Assembly: GCF_902833055.1 (NCBI RefSeq)
Contig: NZ_CADFEJ010000022.1
Span: forward strand, 19,207 to 83,206
Source of the DNA: Burkholderia territorii
GTDB lineage: Bacteria > Pseudomonadota > Gammaproteobacteria > Burkholderiales > Burkholderiaceae
Length of the DNA stretch: 64,000 nucleotides
Reading direction: 5' to 3'
How positions within the stretch are numbered: position 1 is the stretch's first letter; each line of letters starts with the position of its first letter. Under the pieces are notes generated by a model. That model made no database searches, was not told the origin of the DNA, and was given only the letters and a program-made list of their open reading frames with translations. A program made the position numbers and the translations under genes. Positions 18,358 to 28,348 of the stretch are shown here, in pieces.

Positions 18358-18594
18358 TTCAGCCTACCAAAAATGAAAGCAATGTTTCCATTCTAGCTAC
18401 TTACATTGCAGATTTGAACTAGCCAGAATGGCACGCATTCGATGGCCGTTCTTCGTGGGATGAGCCGTCATAACGCAACTTTTCGCACTTCGGGCAGTGC
18501 ATGTGGAAGCGGGTTCCGTACGGCGTCACTCAGGCTGCAGATGCCCGTTACGGCGATCGCGCACGCATGTGCCCGGCGTGCATCTGGAGTACTC

Positions 18595-19581
18595 GTGAAA
18601 GCCTATGTCATTGAACGCTTCGGCGGCCCGGACGTCCTGCAGTTGCGGGACATCCCGATTCGGAATGCCGGCGACGACGAAGTCCGGATCCGCGTTCGCG
18701 CGTTCGGACTCAATCGCGCCGAAACCTACCTCCGCTCGGGCAACCTCGGGCCACTGGGCGACCAGCCGCGCGTGCCGGGCATCGAGGCCGTCGGCGAAGT
18801 GCTGCACGACCCAGCCGGCCAGTTCCGAACCGGACAGGCCGTCGCGACCGCGATGGGCGGCTTGCAGTTCACGCGGCCGGGCAGCTACGCGGAACAAGTC
18901 ATCGTGCCGCGCGGCAACGTCGTTGCCTTGCCTGACACGGCGCTTTCGTGGGAAGAGCTGGCCGCATTGCCGGAGGCCTATGTCACCGCGGTCGGCGCGC
19001 TCGACAGGATGCTGGCGATCCGCTCCGGCCAAACGCTGCTGGTTCGCGGCGGCACGTCGTCGGTCGGGCTCGCGGCCATCGCCTATGCCAAATACCGCGG
19101 CCTCACGGTCGTTGCCACCAGCCGTGCGGACGCCCACTTGCAACGGATGCGCGACGTCGGCGCCGATCTCGCGCTCGTCGACGACGGGCAGATTGCGTCG
19201 GCCGTCAGGAACGCGGTTCCGTCCGGCGTCGACGCTGTACTGGAAGCCGTGGGCGCCAGCACGCTCAGGGATTCCCTTCGCACGTTGCGCCCGTTCGGCA
19301 CGGCGAGTGTCGTCGGCATGCACGGCGGCGCGCAGCTCGAGCATTTTCATCCGATGCGCGATCTGCCCGATGGCGCGCGTCTCGGCTTTTTCTCGTCCGG
19401 CATGTTCGGCTCGGCAGCACTGCCGGCGTCGGCCGTGCCGCTGTCCGAAATCGCGCGCGCGACGGCCGAAGGCCGCATGCCTTCCCTGCGCACGCACACT
19501 TTCGACTTCGACGAACTCCGTCGCGCCCACTGCCTGATGGAAAGCAATCGGGCGCTGGGCAAGATCGTCGTGTCCGTCTGA
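18595..19581 (+). CDS. Quinone oxidoreductase-like MDR-family protein (zinc-free alcohol dehydrogenase fold)
   Basis: The GTG at 18595 (TGGAG upstream) gives the standard N-terminus MKAYVIERFGGPDVLQLRDI; the frame is open further upstream without protein-like sequence. 328 residues with a GroES-like N-terminal domain and a Rossmann domain containing the nucleotide motif RGGTSSVGLAAIAYAKYRG. The catalytic zinc cysteine cluster of classical alcohol dehydrogenases is absent, as in QOR/zeta-crystallin proteins that reduce quinones or enals with NADPH. Divergent from the LysR gene, which probably controls it. Confidence 0.9.
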   Translation: MKAYVIERFGGPDVLQLRDIPIRNAGDDEVRIRVRAFGLNRAETYLRSGNLGPLGDQPRVPGIEAVGEVLHDPAGQFRTGQAVATAMGGLQFTRPGSYAEQVIVPRGNVVALPDTALSWEELAALPEAYVTAVGALDRMLAIRSGQTLLVRGGTSSVGLAAIAYAKYRGLTVVATSRADAHLQRMRDVGADLALVDDGQIASAVRNAVPSGVDAVLEAVGASTLRDSLRTLRPFGTASVVGMHGGAQLEHFHPMRDLPDGARLGFFSSGMFGSAALPASAVPLSEIARATAEGRMPSLRTHTFDFDELRRAHCLMESNRALGKIVVSV

Positions 19582-19695
19582 CGACTCACCCGCCGCGATG
19601 AAGCACGACCTGGCCGGCCAAGCCGGCTGAATCTGAATCCAGATCAACACCTCGCATCGACCAATTCAATTCCATCAGAACCATAGGAGTCCAAC

Positions 19696-20811
19696 ATGAA
19701 TTCGAACGCCTCGCCCGGCATTTCACTTCCCGTGACAGGCATCGCCCGATATCAGCCGGCGGCGATGCTGATCGCACGAATCTTTCTCGCGCTGATCTTC
19801 CTGCTTTCCGGCCTGTCGAAGCTCGCCGCCCCGGATGCGATCCGCGGCTACATGGAGGCCAACCACGTGCCGGGCTTCCTGTTCGTTCCGACCGTGATCT
19901 TCGAGATCGGAACCGGTCTGCTGATCGTTCTCGGATATCGCGTGCGCGTCGTCGCCGGGCTGCTCGCTGCCTTTTGCGTCGTGACCGGCGTGCTGTTCCA
20001 CAACCAGTTCGCGGACCAGACGCAGATGGTCATGTTCCTCAAGAACGTCGCGATGGCCGGGGGCTTTCTGCTTCTGGCAAGCGTCGGCGCGGGCCGTTTC
20101 AGTCTGGACGCGAAACGCGATGCGCTCGATGCGCACCGCGACGGCCGCGCGCTCGTTCACCCCGTTGTCCCACTCAATGAAGAGAGGAATTCTCAAGTGT
20201 CGAATATTGCCGAAGTGATCAAGTCGCGTGTTTCCGCGAATCGCTACGACACCAGCCGCACGGTGTCGGAAGAACAGATCCGTCATCTGATCGATCTCGC
20301 CACCCGCGCGCCGTCCGCATTCAATCTGCAGAACTGGAAGTTCGTCGCCGTTCGCAGCGACGCGGCCAAGGCGCGCCTGCTGCCGCTCGCTTACGGGCAG
20401 CAGAAGGTCGCGGATGCGGCCGTCACGTTCATCGTGTGCGGCACGCTCGATCCGCATCTGACGCTCGCCGGCGCGTTGAAGCCGACGCTGGACGCCGGCA
20501 TCATCGACGAGGCGGTCTACAAGGGCTGGGTGGGCGCGGCGCAGAACATGTACAAGAACAACCAGACGTTCCAGCGCGACGAAGCGATTCGCTCGGGTTC
20601 GCTGGCGGCGATGACGCTGATGCTCGCCGCGCAGGATCTGGGGCTCGTCTCCGGCCCGATGATCGGCTTCGATCCGCATGGCGTCGCCGAAGCCTTCAAG
20701 CTCGAACCGACGGACGTCCCCGTCATGCTCGTCACGGTCGGCTATCCGGCGTCCGGCAACTGGCCGCAAAAGCCGCGCAAGCCTGTGACCGAAGTGCTGA
20801 GCTTCGCGTGA
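19696..20811 (+). CDS. DoxX membrane protein fused to a nitroreductase
   Basis: One frame of 371 residues. Residues 20-150 form a DoxX-family four-helix membrane domain (IARIFLALIFLLSGLSK, FEIGTGLLIVLGY, LLAAFCVVTGVLFH, FLKNVAMAGGFLLL). From residue 168 there is a complete NfnB/YdgI-like flavin nitroreductase (RYDTSRTVSEEQIRHLIDLATRAPSAFNLQNWKFV). Between them lies a second ribosome-binding site (GAGAGGA) and GTG codon (20197) exactly where a separate nitroreductase would start. A TGA in another frame at 20178-20180 would end DoxX just before it. The arrangement suggests two adjacent genes joined by a small indel, or a fusion with an internal start. Substrates are unknown; nitroreductases of this kind reduce quinones or nitro-compounds. 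Confidence 0.85.
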   Translation: MNSNASPGISLPVTGIARYQPAAMLIARIFLALIFLLSGLSKLAAPDAIRGYMEANHVPGFLFVPTVIFEIGTGLLIVLGYRVRVVAGLLAAFCVVTGVLFHNQFADQTQMVMFLKNVAMAGGFLLLASVGAGRFSLDAKRDALDAHRDGRALVHPVVPLNEERNSQVSNIAEVIKSRVSANRYDTSRTVSEEQIRHLIDLATRAPSAFNLQNWKFVAVRSDAAKARLLPLAYGQQKVADAAVTFIVCGTLDPHLTLAGALKPTLDAGIIDEAVYKGWVGAAQNMYKNNQTFQRDEAIRSGSLAAMTLMLAAQDLGLVSGPMIGFDPHGVAEAFKLEPTDVPVMLVTVGYPASGNWPQKPRKPVTEVLSFA

Positions 20812-20892
20812 AGAATTCACCCGGGCGGCACTTGACGTGCGCGGCCCGGGTGACGACGAACGTATTCAAACAGCAAGATCTGGAGTACATGC

Positions 20893-21885
20893 ATGTTTCC
20901 GAGGAAACTCGTCAGCCATCCGCTTTTCGGCATCGCGGCGCCGCATCGCATGATTGAACCTGCCGCTGCCGCGACTCATCTGGTCACCAACCACACATCC
21001 GCGTTCGCCAACGACATGCGAACGTCGTACCGCGCGATGATTCCGTCCGCCGGTGTGCCCGATCCGGTCGGCAAGGTGCTCGCGCTCGACGTGCCCGCCG
21101 GTCAGCCTGCCCGAAGCATCCCGGTGCGGGTCTATTGGCCGGCCGACGGACGTGCGGACGAGCGGCTTCCGATCGTGCTGTTCGCGCACGGCGGCGGCTT
21201 CGTGTCCGGCGATCTGGATACGCACGATGTGCTCGTGCGTGCAATCGCCCGCCGCGCTCGCGTGCTCGTGATTGCCGTCGACTATCGGCTGGCGCCCGAA
21301 TATCCGTTTCCGGCCGGCCTCGAGGACGTCTACGCGGTGCTGCAATGGACAGCCGACCACGCCGACGAACTGGGCGGCGACGCCACGCGGATCGTCCTCT
21401 GCGGCGACAGCGCGGGCGCGACGCTTTCCGCGGCCACCGCCATGCTCGCTCGCGATCGCGGCGGCCCTCGGCCGGTTGCGCAATGGCTGATGTACCCGTC
21501 GGTGAGCAACAAGCTGGATACGGCCTCGTGGGCCGAGCTCGGCGACGCTTACTTTCCCACGCGGGAAGTGATGCGCAACGTGCTGGCGAGCTATGTGCTG
21601 CCGGAAACGAGCCCGTATGCGCCGCTGCTTTCCCCGCTGCTCGGCAATCATGCCGGCTTGCCGCCGGCGCTGATTCAGGTCGGCCAGCTCGATCCGTTGC
21701 GCGACGAGAACGTCGCCTACGCGAGCAGCTTGAAAGCGGCTGGCGTGGAAGCATCCGTCGTCGTCTACGAAGGACAGGCGCACGGCTTCATCCAGTTCTT
21801 CAAGGACAACGCGAATCATTCGCGGGGCGAAGCTGCGCTGGACGAAGGCATCCGGTTTCTCACGGAACGGACGACCTCGCGGTAA
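20893..21885 (+). CDS. Alpha/beta-hydrolase, HSL-family acetyl esterase/lipase
   Basis: 330 residues, start preceded by TGGAG. Oxyanion-hole motif HGGGF (His99) and nucleophile elbow GDSAGA (Ser173) identify the hormone-sensitive-lipase family. The acid and base are expected in the QLDPLRDE and QAHGFIQF regions. No signal peptide, so it acts in the cytoplasm, hydrolysing short acyl esters. It follows the DoxX-nitroreductase gene on the same strand and precedes a LysR gene. The natural substrate is not evident. Confidence 0.92.
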   Translation: MFPRKLVSHPLFGIAAPHRMIEPAAAATHLVTNHTSAFANDMRTSYRAMIPSAGVPDPVGKVLALDVPAGQPARSIPVRVYWPADGRADERLPIVLFAHGGGFVSGDLDTHDVLVRAIARRARVLVIAVDYRLAPEYPFPAGLEDVYAVLQWTADHADELGGDATRIVLCGDSAGATLSAATAMLARDRGGPRPVAQWLMYPSVSNKLDTASWAELGDAYFPTREVMRNVLASYVLPETSPYAPLLSPLLGNHAGLPPALIQVGQLDPLRDENVAYASSLKAAGVEASVVVYEGQAHGFIQFFKDNANHSRGEAALDEGIRFLTERTTSR

Positions 21886-21960
21886 TCCGCATGGCCGGCC
21901 GGCGACGGGCTTGCGTGCGGCAGCGCGCGCACGGCCGGCGATCCCGCTCCGAAGGATGCA

Positions 21961-22902
21961 ATGAACAAGTTCTCCGATATGAGCACTTTCGTGGCCGTCG
22001 TCGAGTCGGGCAGCTTTTCCGAAGCCGCGCGTCGCCTCGGCACGGCCAAGTCGATCGTCAGTCAACGCGTCCAGCAGCTCGAGAAGCGTCTCGGCTGCAC
22101 GCTGCTCAAGCGCGGGCGCCCGCTGCAGTTGACCGAGGCCGGTCGCAGCTTCTTCGGTCAATCCCGGCTGCTTCTTCAGGAGCTCGAACGAATCGAGGAA
22201 GAAGCGCAGGAAGCCGGCGCGAGCCTGCACGGCACGCTGAGGCTGGCGGTGCCGACCACGTTCATGACGCGCCAGCTTGCACCGCTGTTGGCGCGCTTCG
22301 CGGCCAAATATCCGGCCCTGTGCGTGGACGTCGAGGCGGAAGACCGGCTCTCCAATCTGCAAGACGGTCATTTCGACATGGCGATACGGATCGGTCAGCT
22401 GGCCGACTCGAACCTCATCGCACGCACGCTCACCGCGAATCACCACCTGATCTGCGCGAGCCCTGCCTACCTCGCGCGGCGGGGCGTGCCCGCGCATCCG
22501 CGCGATCTGCTGCAGCACGACGGGCTGATCTATCTGAACCGCGAGCCCAACGGGGTGTGGAGCCTGCCGCTCGATGGCGCTCATCATGCATTCCGGATCC
22601 GCATCCGGATGCGAACCGATTCGGGGCATCAACTACTCGCCGGCGCGACGGCCGGCCTCGGCCTGGCCATTCTCCCGACCTTCCTTGCCGCCGACGCGCT
22701 GCTCGCCGGCGATCTCGTGCCGGTGCTATCCGGCTACACGCCACCGGGCGGACAGATCTCCGCGCTGTATCGAAAGACGATCCGCACGTCACCCAGGATC
22801 CAGGCGTTGATCCAGTTTCTCGGGGACGAAATCGGCCAACCGGCGAGCTGGGATGCCGCCCTGATCGAGCGCGGCATCCTGCCCCGCGTTCGGCGCGCAT
22901 GA
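21961..22902 (+). CDS. LysR-type transcriptional regulator
   Basis: 313 residues with an N-terminal helix-turn-helix (MSTFVAVVESGSFSEAARRLGTAKSIVSQRVQQLEKRLG) and a LysR substrate-binding domain (LRLAVPTTFMTRQLAPLLARF). It is in the same orientation as the esterase before it and the GMC oxidoreductase after it. It could regulate either, but it is not divergent from a target, so the assignment is open. Confidence 0.93.
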   Translation: MNKFSDMSTFVAVVESGSFSEAARRLGTAKSIVSQRVQQLEKRLGCTLLKRGRPLQLTEAGRSFFGQSRLLLQELERIEEEAQEAGASLHGTLRLAVPTTFMTRQLAPLLARFAAKYPALCVDVEAEDRLSNLQDGHFDMAIRIGQLADSNLIARTLTANHHLICASPAYLARRGVPAHPRDLLQHDGLIYLNREPNGVWSLPLDGAHHAFRIRIRMRTDSGHQLLAGATAGLGLAILPTFLAADALLAGDLVPVLSGYTPPGGQISALYRKTIRTSPRIQALIQFLGDEIGQPASWDAALIERGILPRVRRA

Positions 22903-23077
22903 CGGCCGCCGTGCCGGCGCGCCGCGTGTCGGCTTTCGCTGCGCCTGCGACGACGCACGCATGCGTGTCGTGCGCGGCGTTCTGAAAAACCGAACGCCGC
23001 TTTCGCGTGCCGCCGGCTATGCGGGCCGGCCGGTCGTTCGTAATCTCGTCGCAGCTTCCTTCCACAAGGTCAAGACC

Positions 23078-24754
23078 ATGAACGACGATCTCCCGCAACA
23101 TCCGGCGCGCCGCACGATGCTCGCGCAAACCCTCGCACACTCGGCGGCGCTCGCCGTCGGTTCGCTGCTCGGCGGCGAGGCGCTCGCTGCGCCGGCTGCC
23201 GCCGATGCACCGTCCGCCCCGACGCCCGGCGCATCGCATCGCCGCCGTACCGGAAACGGCAAGCACGCGGTCGACGTGCTGATCGTCGGCGGCGGCTCGG
23301 CTGGCGCCGTGATGGCGGCGCGCCTCAGCGAAAAACCCGGCCGCAACGTGCTGCTGCTCGAAGCCGGCCACAACTACGCCGCGTGGGACTATCCGCGCGT
23401 GATCGCGAGCAGCGACATCGTCGGCGGCGACGCCGCGCACGAATGGGGCTATCGCACGCGGCCGGGCTATATCGATCATCCGATCGGCGCGTTGCGCGGC
23501 AAGGTGCTGGGCGGCAGCTCCGCGATCAACGGCGCGGTGGCGATTCGCGCGCGCCCGCAGGACCTGAAGAACTGGAACCTGCCCGGCTGGTCGTATGACG
23601 ACATGCTGCCGTCGTTCCGGCGCCTCGAAAGCCGCGACAGCGGCAATGCCGCGCTGCACGGCCACGCGGGCCCGCTACCGGTGCGCCAGTTGACGCGCGA
23701 GGACATCACGCCGATGCAGCGCGCGTTCGTCGACGCGACGGTCGCGAACGGGTATCGCGTCATCGACGATTTCGACGGCCCGGACGTCAACGGCGTCGGC
23801 CCGTATTCGATGAACATCGTCAACGGCGTACGCGTCAACACGGGCATCGCGTATTTGACCAACGACGTCCGCGCGCGGAAGAACCTGCGCATCCAGGGCG
23901 GCACCCTGGTCGATCGCGTGCTGTTCGACAACGGTCGCGCGATCGGCGTCAAGCTCGCGAACGGCGACGAAATCCACGCGAACGAAGTGATTCTCAGCGC
24001 GGGCGCATACGGCAGCGCCGCGATCCTGCTGCGATCCGGCATCGGGCCGGGTGCGGACCTGCGTGCGCTGTCGATTCCCGAAGTCGCGAATCTGCCGGTC
24101 GGGCAACGCCTGAAGGATCACCCGTTCTACTACAACGCGTACGCGGCGCGCCCCGACAAGATCGGCGATCAATCGCCCGTGATCGGTGCGTTCCTCTGGA
24201 CGCACAGCGCGTCCGCGCAAAGCGGCGATCTCGACCTGCACGTCACGGCAACGCATCTGTTCCCGCACGACCAGAGCCCGACAAAGGTCGGCTTTGTGCT
24301 GGCCGTCGCGCTGACGCGGCCGCTGTCGGTCGGCAGCGTGAAGCTCGCGAGCCGCGACCCCGGCGACGCGCCCGTCATCGATCTGAACTTTCTCGGCGAC
24401 GAGCAGGATCGCACGCGCCTGCTCGACGGCATCAAGCTCGCGCGCCGCATCGGCCGCACCGCGCCGCTGTCGGATCTCATCCATTCCGAACTGAATCCCG
24501 GCCCGGGCGCGGCGACCGACGAGCAGATCCTCGCGTCCGTCAGGTCGACCGTCGACACCTATCACCATCCGACGTCGACGGCGCCGATGGGCGCGTCGGG
24601 CGATCCGCATGCGGTCGTCGATCTCGACGGACGCGTACACGGCGTGCATGGCCTGCGCGTGGTCGACGCATCGATCTTCCCGGATGCGATTTCCGTCGCG
24701 ACCAACATCACCACCATCGCGACGGCCGAGCATATCGCCCGCCGCTACGCCTGA
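23078..24754 (+). CDS. GMC-family FAD oxidoreductase (choline/alcohol dehydrogenase-like)
   Basis: The ATG at 23078 is chosen over the longer frame from 22961 because it starts a coherent N-terminus with an RR-containing hydrophobic leader (ARRTMLAQTLAHSAALAVG), possibly a Tat or membrane signal. 558 residues: FAD-binding motif VLIVGGGSAGAVMAARLSE, GMC signature around GKVLGGSSAINGAVAIRARP, and C-terminal catalytic His region TYHHPTSTAPMG and FPDAISVATNITT. Such enzymes oxidise alcohols to aldehydes. The aldehyde dehydrogenase starting 18 bp downstream would complete the oxidation to the acid, and the two probably form an operon. Confidence 0.92.
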   Translation: MNDDLPQHPARRTMLAQTLAHSAALAVGSLLGGEALAAPAAADAPSAPTPGASHRRRTGNGKHAVDVLIVGGGSAGAVMAARLSEKPGRNVLLLEAGHNYAAWDYPRVIASSDIVGGDAAHEWGYRTRPGYIDHPIGALRGKVLGGSSAINGAVAIRARPQDLKNWNLPGWSYDDMLPSFRRLESRDSGNAALHGHAGPLPVRQLTREDITPMQRAFVDATVANGYRVIDDFDGPDVNGVGPYSMNIVNGVRVNTGIAYLTNDVRARKNLRIQGGTLVDRVLFDNGRAIGVKLANGDEIHANEVILSAGAYGSAAILLRSGIGPGADLRALSIPEVANLPVGQRLKDHPFYYNAYAARPDKIGDQSPVIGAFLWTHSASAQSGDLDLHVTATHLFPHDQSPTKVGFVLAVALTRPLSVGSVKLASRDPGDAPVIDLNFLGDEQDRTRLLDGIKLARRIGRTAPLSDLIHSELNPGPGAATDEQILASVRSTVDTYHHPTSTAPMGASGDPHAVVDLDGRVHGVHGLRVVDASIFPDAISVATNITTIATAEHIARRYA

Positions 24755-24772
24755 ATCGCAGCAGAGGACCTC

Positions 24773-26230
24773 ATGACCACGCTTTCTCATGCATTGCACT
24801 GGATCGGCGGCGAATGGATCGATTCGCCTGTTCATCGCGATTCGTTCGACCCGGCCACCGGCGCCGTGATCGGCCGCTATGCCGACGGTGGCGAAACGGA
24901 GGCGCGCGCCGGCATCGCCGCCGCGTTGCACGCATTCGAGCGCACCGGCTGGAAGCACGACGCAGCCCTGCGCGCGAAAGTGCTCGACGAGCTCGCGGTT
25001 GCCTTCGAGCGGCACACCGACGCGCTGATCGATCAACTGTCGCTCGAAAACGGCAAGATCAAGCCGGAAGCGCGGTTCGAGGTGGAGATGGTGCCGTCGA
25101 AGCTGCGCTACTACGCAGCGCTCGCGCGTGCCGAGCGCGCGCACGGCGGCACGCCGCGGCCGGATGTCGTATCGCTCGTGTTGCGCGAACCGATGGGCGT
25201 CGCCGGCATCATCGTGCCGTGGAACTCGCCGGTCGTGCTGATGGTGCGCTCGCTCGCGCCCGCACTCGCGGCCGGCGCGACCGCCGTCGTCAAGATGCCG
25301 GGGCAGACCGCGCAAATCAACGCGCTCGTCGCGAAGGTGTTGTCCGAAGCGCCGTCGTTGCCGCGCGGGGTCGTCAACGTGTTCAGCGAATCCGGCGCGG
25401 ACGGCGCGAAACATCTCGTCGCGTCCCCCGACGTGCCCGTCATCAGTTTCACGGGCTCCACCGCGACCGGCCGCGCGATCGCGGCTGCCGGCGCGCAGCG
25501 CCTGAAGCGCATCGGCCTCGAACTCGGCGGCAAGACGCCACACGTCGTATTCGACGATGCCGATCTGGATGCCGCACTGCCCGTCTTCGAAAAATCGCTG
25601 ACCGTGTTTACCGGCCAGTTCTGCATGACGGGCTCGCGCCTGCTCGTACAGCGCAACGTAGCGCAAGCGGTGCGCGCGCGGCTTGCGGCGCGCCTCGACG
25701 CGGTGCGCGTCGGCCCCGCGTCCGACCCGCGCAGCGACATGGGGCCACTCATCGACCAGGCCAATGTCGCGCGTGTCGATCGCGCCGTCGAACAAGCGAT
25801 CGCGGCTGGCGCAAAAGTGCTGCTGCGCGGCGGCCCGGTCAGCGACGGCGAGCTGGCGAATGGCGCGTTCTACCGCCCGACGCTGCTCGAGGTCGACGAT
25901 CCGAAACTCGATATCGTGCAGAAGGAGACGTTCGGCCCGGTGATGACGTTGCAGGTGTTCGATACGGAAGCCGAAGCGATCGCGCTGGCCAACGACAGCG
26001 AATATGGCCTTGCCGCCGCGGTATGGACGCGCGACGTTCAACGTTCGGTGCGCGTGGCGCGCGCGCTGCAGGCCGGCACGGTCTGGATCAACGACTGGGC
26101 GAAGGTCTACGACGAATTCGAAGAAGGCGGCTACCGCCAGTCGGGCCTCGGCCGCCTCAACGGCGCCGCTGCGCTCGACGATTTCATCGAGTACAAGCAC
26201 ATCACGCTGAGCACGGGCGTGCCTCGATGA
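24773..26230 (+). CDS. NAD(P)-dependent aldehyde dehydrogenase
   Basis: 485 residues, normal family length. Catalytic Cys284 (FTGQFCMTGSR), general base Glu250 (GLELGGKTP), N-terminal cofactor region (GIIVPWNSPVVL) and FTGSTATGRAI glycine motif are all present. Soluble cytoplasmic enzyme converting aldehydes to carboxylic acids. It follows the GMC oxidoreductase after 18 bp, so it most likely takes the aldehyde made by that enzyme. The substrate chain is unknown. Confidence 0.95.
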   Translation: MTTLSHALHWIGGEWIDSPVHRDSFDPATGAVIGRYADGGETEARAGIAAALHAFERTGWKHDAALRAKVLDELAVAFERHTDALIDQLSLENGKIKPEARFEVEMVPSKLRYYAALARAERAHGGTPRPDVVSLVLREPMGVAGIIVPWNSPVVLMVRSLAPALAAGATAVVKMPGQTAQINALVAKVLSEAPSLPRGVVNVFSESGADGAKHLVASPDVPVISFTGSTATGRAIAAAGAQRLKRIGLELGGKTPHVVFDDADLDAALPVFEKSLTVFTGQFCMTGSRLLVQRNVAQAVRARLAARLDAVRVGPASDPRSDMGPLIDQANVARVDRAVEQAIAAGAKVLLRGGPVSDGELANGAFYRPTLLEVDDPKLDIVQKETFGPVMTLQVFDTEAEAIALANDSEYGLAAAVWTRDVQRSVRVARALQAGTVWINDWAKVYDEFEEGGYRQSGLGRLNGAAALDDFIEYKHITLSTGVPR

Positions 26231-26378
26231 ACGGCCGGGTCGTCAGCTACGCGCGTTGGCGGCCCGCGTGTGCTACGACTTCGCTCGGATGCCGCGACGG
26301 GCTCTGTCGGCCCGTCGCGCGCGCCGGCCATCACCTCGCATTGCGCGCCCAACGTCGCGTTCGCGATGCCGGGCGCCT

Positions 26379-27392
26379 CTAGAAGTTGCGTGCCAGGCCG
26401 ACCATGAACATGTCCTGATCCTTGTCGTTGCCCGTTGCGACACGATTGAAGCGCAGGCTGGCTGCCCAGTCGTTCGTGACCTGATAGGTCACCTGCGCGC
26501 TGAGCAATGCATTGAGTCTCATCGAGTTCGATGCGTCGTTGCGATCGCGCGAGACATACGGACCGACGCCTGCCGAAAGCGTCCATTTGCTCCTGATCGG
26601 CGCGACGTACCAGAGTTGCGCTGCCACGCCTCTTCGACCCGCGACGCCATTGTTGCCTTCGTACACGAAGCTCGCCGAATACGCCCATGCATTGCCGAGC
26701 GGCCGCTTCACTTCGACCATGTACCCTTTTTCCATCGGCACTTGAGGGCGGTTCGTCTGCGACGTCCCGGCCCAAATGCCAACCTGCGTCTTGCCGTCCG
26801 ATAGCGCGGGGTGAGGATCGCCGCCGAAATCCGAGCCGATGCCGAAAAGCACCGCGTCGGAATTGAATCCGCCGATCATCTGGACGTGGTTGTACTGGAC
26901 CTTGAGGAAGAAGCGGTTCGGAACGACGTAATACCGCACCGCTGCCGACGCACGTATCCCCCACCGCTTTTCGTTACGCGGTGCGTTGTCGACATGCGTC
27001 GTGTCCATGCTGAAATACGGCCCAGCCGAGAATTCGAGCGCCACGCGATTGCCGACCGGCCAACGAAACGAACCCAGCGCGGCGAAGCCGTCACGGTGGT
27101 GATCCACCGGATGCCCCTCGTTCAGATACGAGAGATAGACCGAGAAGTAATCGTTCAGGACGTCGCCGAAGCCGACTTCGTACGCGCGCCAATGCATGTC
27201 GCCGCCCTCGGTCGCGCGTCCGTCGCCATACACGGCGTAGACGTTGATCTTTCTTTCAAATGGCTTGCTGTCGATCGGCAAGCTCGACGGACTCTCCTCG
27301 GCGTGCACGTGGCCTGGGCCGGCCAGAAAGGCCAGACCGGCAACCGAGCTTGTGAGCACGAAGCGCGAATAGATGCGACGGCACTGTCCCAT
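26379..27392 (-). CDS. Outer-membrane beta-barrel protein of unknown function
   Basis: The ATG at 27392 is preceded by GAGGGG; a GTG five codons upstream lacks a site. 337 residues: a signal peptide ending GHVHA, then alternating aromatic/hydrophobic strands separated by polar turns and a terminal phenylalanine (GLARNF), the outer-membrane insertion signal. The predicted barrel resembles large conserved hypothetical outer-membrane proteins rather than a porin. No enzyme motif was recognised. It stands alone, convergent with the aldehyde dehydrogenase. Confidence 0.75.
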   Translation of the reverse strand: MGQCRRIYSRFVLTSSVAGLAFLAGPGHVHAEESPSSLPIDSKPFERKINVYAVYGDGRATEGGDMHWRAYEVGFGDVLNDYFSVYLSYLNEGHPVDHHRDGFAALGSFRWPVGNRVALEFSAGPYFSMDTTHVDNAPRNEKRWGIRASAAVRYYVVPNRFFLKVQYNHVQMIGGFNSDAVLFGIGSDFGGDPHPALSDGKTQVGIWAGTSQTNRPQVPMEKGYMVEVKRPLGNAWAYSASFVYEGNNGVAGRRGVAAQLWYVAPIRSKWTLSAGVGPYVSRDRNDASNSMRLNALLSAQVTYQVTNDWAASLRFNRVATGNDKDQDMFMVGLARNF

Positions 27393-27598
27393 GTGGACAC
27401 CCCTCACCCTGGTAACCGCGATTTCCTGGACAAGCTGAGTGCGATTATAGGCTGCGCCGGATCGCGGGGACCAGCCCGGTCACGCGGCCGGCTGGAGCAT
27501 CGACGGGCGGCTCTCGCGATCGGTCGATGCCGCGGTCGGCATGAACGCATGCCCGGCCATCGTGACGAGTGATATCAGCATTCCGCATGCATGCCCGG

Positions 27599-28348
27599 TC
27601 AGCGTGCAACGGCTTCCGTGTTCCTGATGCTGCCGAGAAACCGCGTCAATTCCACCGTCTGCGGCCGCTCGAAGATTTCTTCGGCCGTCCCGCTCTCCCA
27701 CACCCTGCCCTGGTGCATGAAGACGATCCTGTCGCTCACCGCGCGCGCGAAGTTCATCTCGTGCGTGACCATGATCAGCGTCATGTCGTCGCGCGCGAGT
27801 TGCTCGACGACGCCCAGCACCTCGCCGACGAGCTCGGGATCGAGCGCGGACGTGATTTCGTCGCACAGCAGCACGCTCGGCTTCATCGCAAGCGCCCGCG
27901 CGATCGCGACGCGCTGTTGCTGGCCGCCCGACAACTGTTCCGGAAACGCGTCGAACTTGTCGCCGAGGCCGACGCGTTCGAGCATCAGCTCCGCGATCGC
28001 GCGCGCCTGCTGGCGATGCGTATTCTTCACGACCGATTGCGCGAGCATCACGTTCTGTCCTGCGCTCAGGTGCGGAAACAGGTTGTACTGCTGGAACACC
28101 ATCCCGACCTTGAGCCGCAGCGCGCGCAGATCGGCGTGCCGTGCATCGATGCGTTCGCCGTCGATCGAGATCGTGCCCGCGTCGATGCTCTCGAGCCCGT
28201 TGAGCGTGCGCAGCAGCGTGCTCTTGCCCGAGCCGCTGCGGCCGATGATCGATACGACCTGCCCGCGTTCGACGGAGAAGTCGATGCCCTTGAGGACATG
28301 ATGGGTGCCGAAGCTCTTTTCGAGACCACGGGTTTCAACGAGCGGCAT
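27599..28348 (-). CDS. Polar amino-acid ABC transporter, ATP-binding protein
   Basis: The ATG at 28348 follows AAGGAG. 249 residues with Walker A GRSGSGKST, Q-loop (FQQYNLFPH), ABC signature LSGGQQQR, Walker B VLLCDEITSALD and switch His (VTHEM): the GlnQ/HisP subfamily. It overlaps the end of the second permease by 14 bp. It powers uptake by the two permeases with the binding protein encoded upstream in the same operon. Confidence 0.96.
   Translation of the reverse strand: MPLVETRGLEKSFGTHHVLKGIDFSVERGQVVSIIGRSGSGKSTLLRTLNGLESIDAGTISIDGERIDARHADLRALRLKVGMVFQQYNLFPHLSAGQNVMLAQSVVKNTHRQQARAIAELMLERVGLGDKFDAFPEQLSGGQQQRVAIARALAMKPSVLLCDEITSALDPELVGEVLGVVEQLARDDMTLIMVTHEMNFARAVSDRIVFMHQGRVWESGTAEEIFERPQTVELTRFLGSIRNTEAVAR

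Noticed and set aside
27480..27866. Open frame antiparallel to the ABC ATPase gene end
   Set aside because: It overlaps the well-supported ATPase gene in another frame and has an Arg/Ala-rich composition typical of shadow frames in GC-rich DNA.
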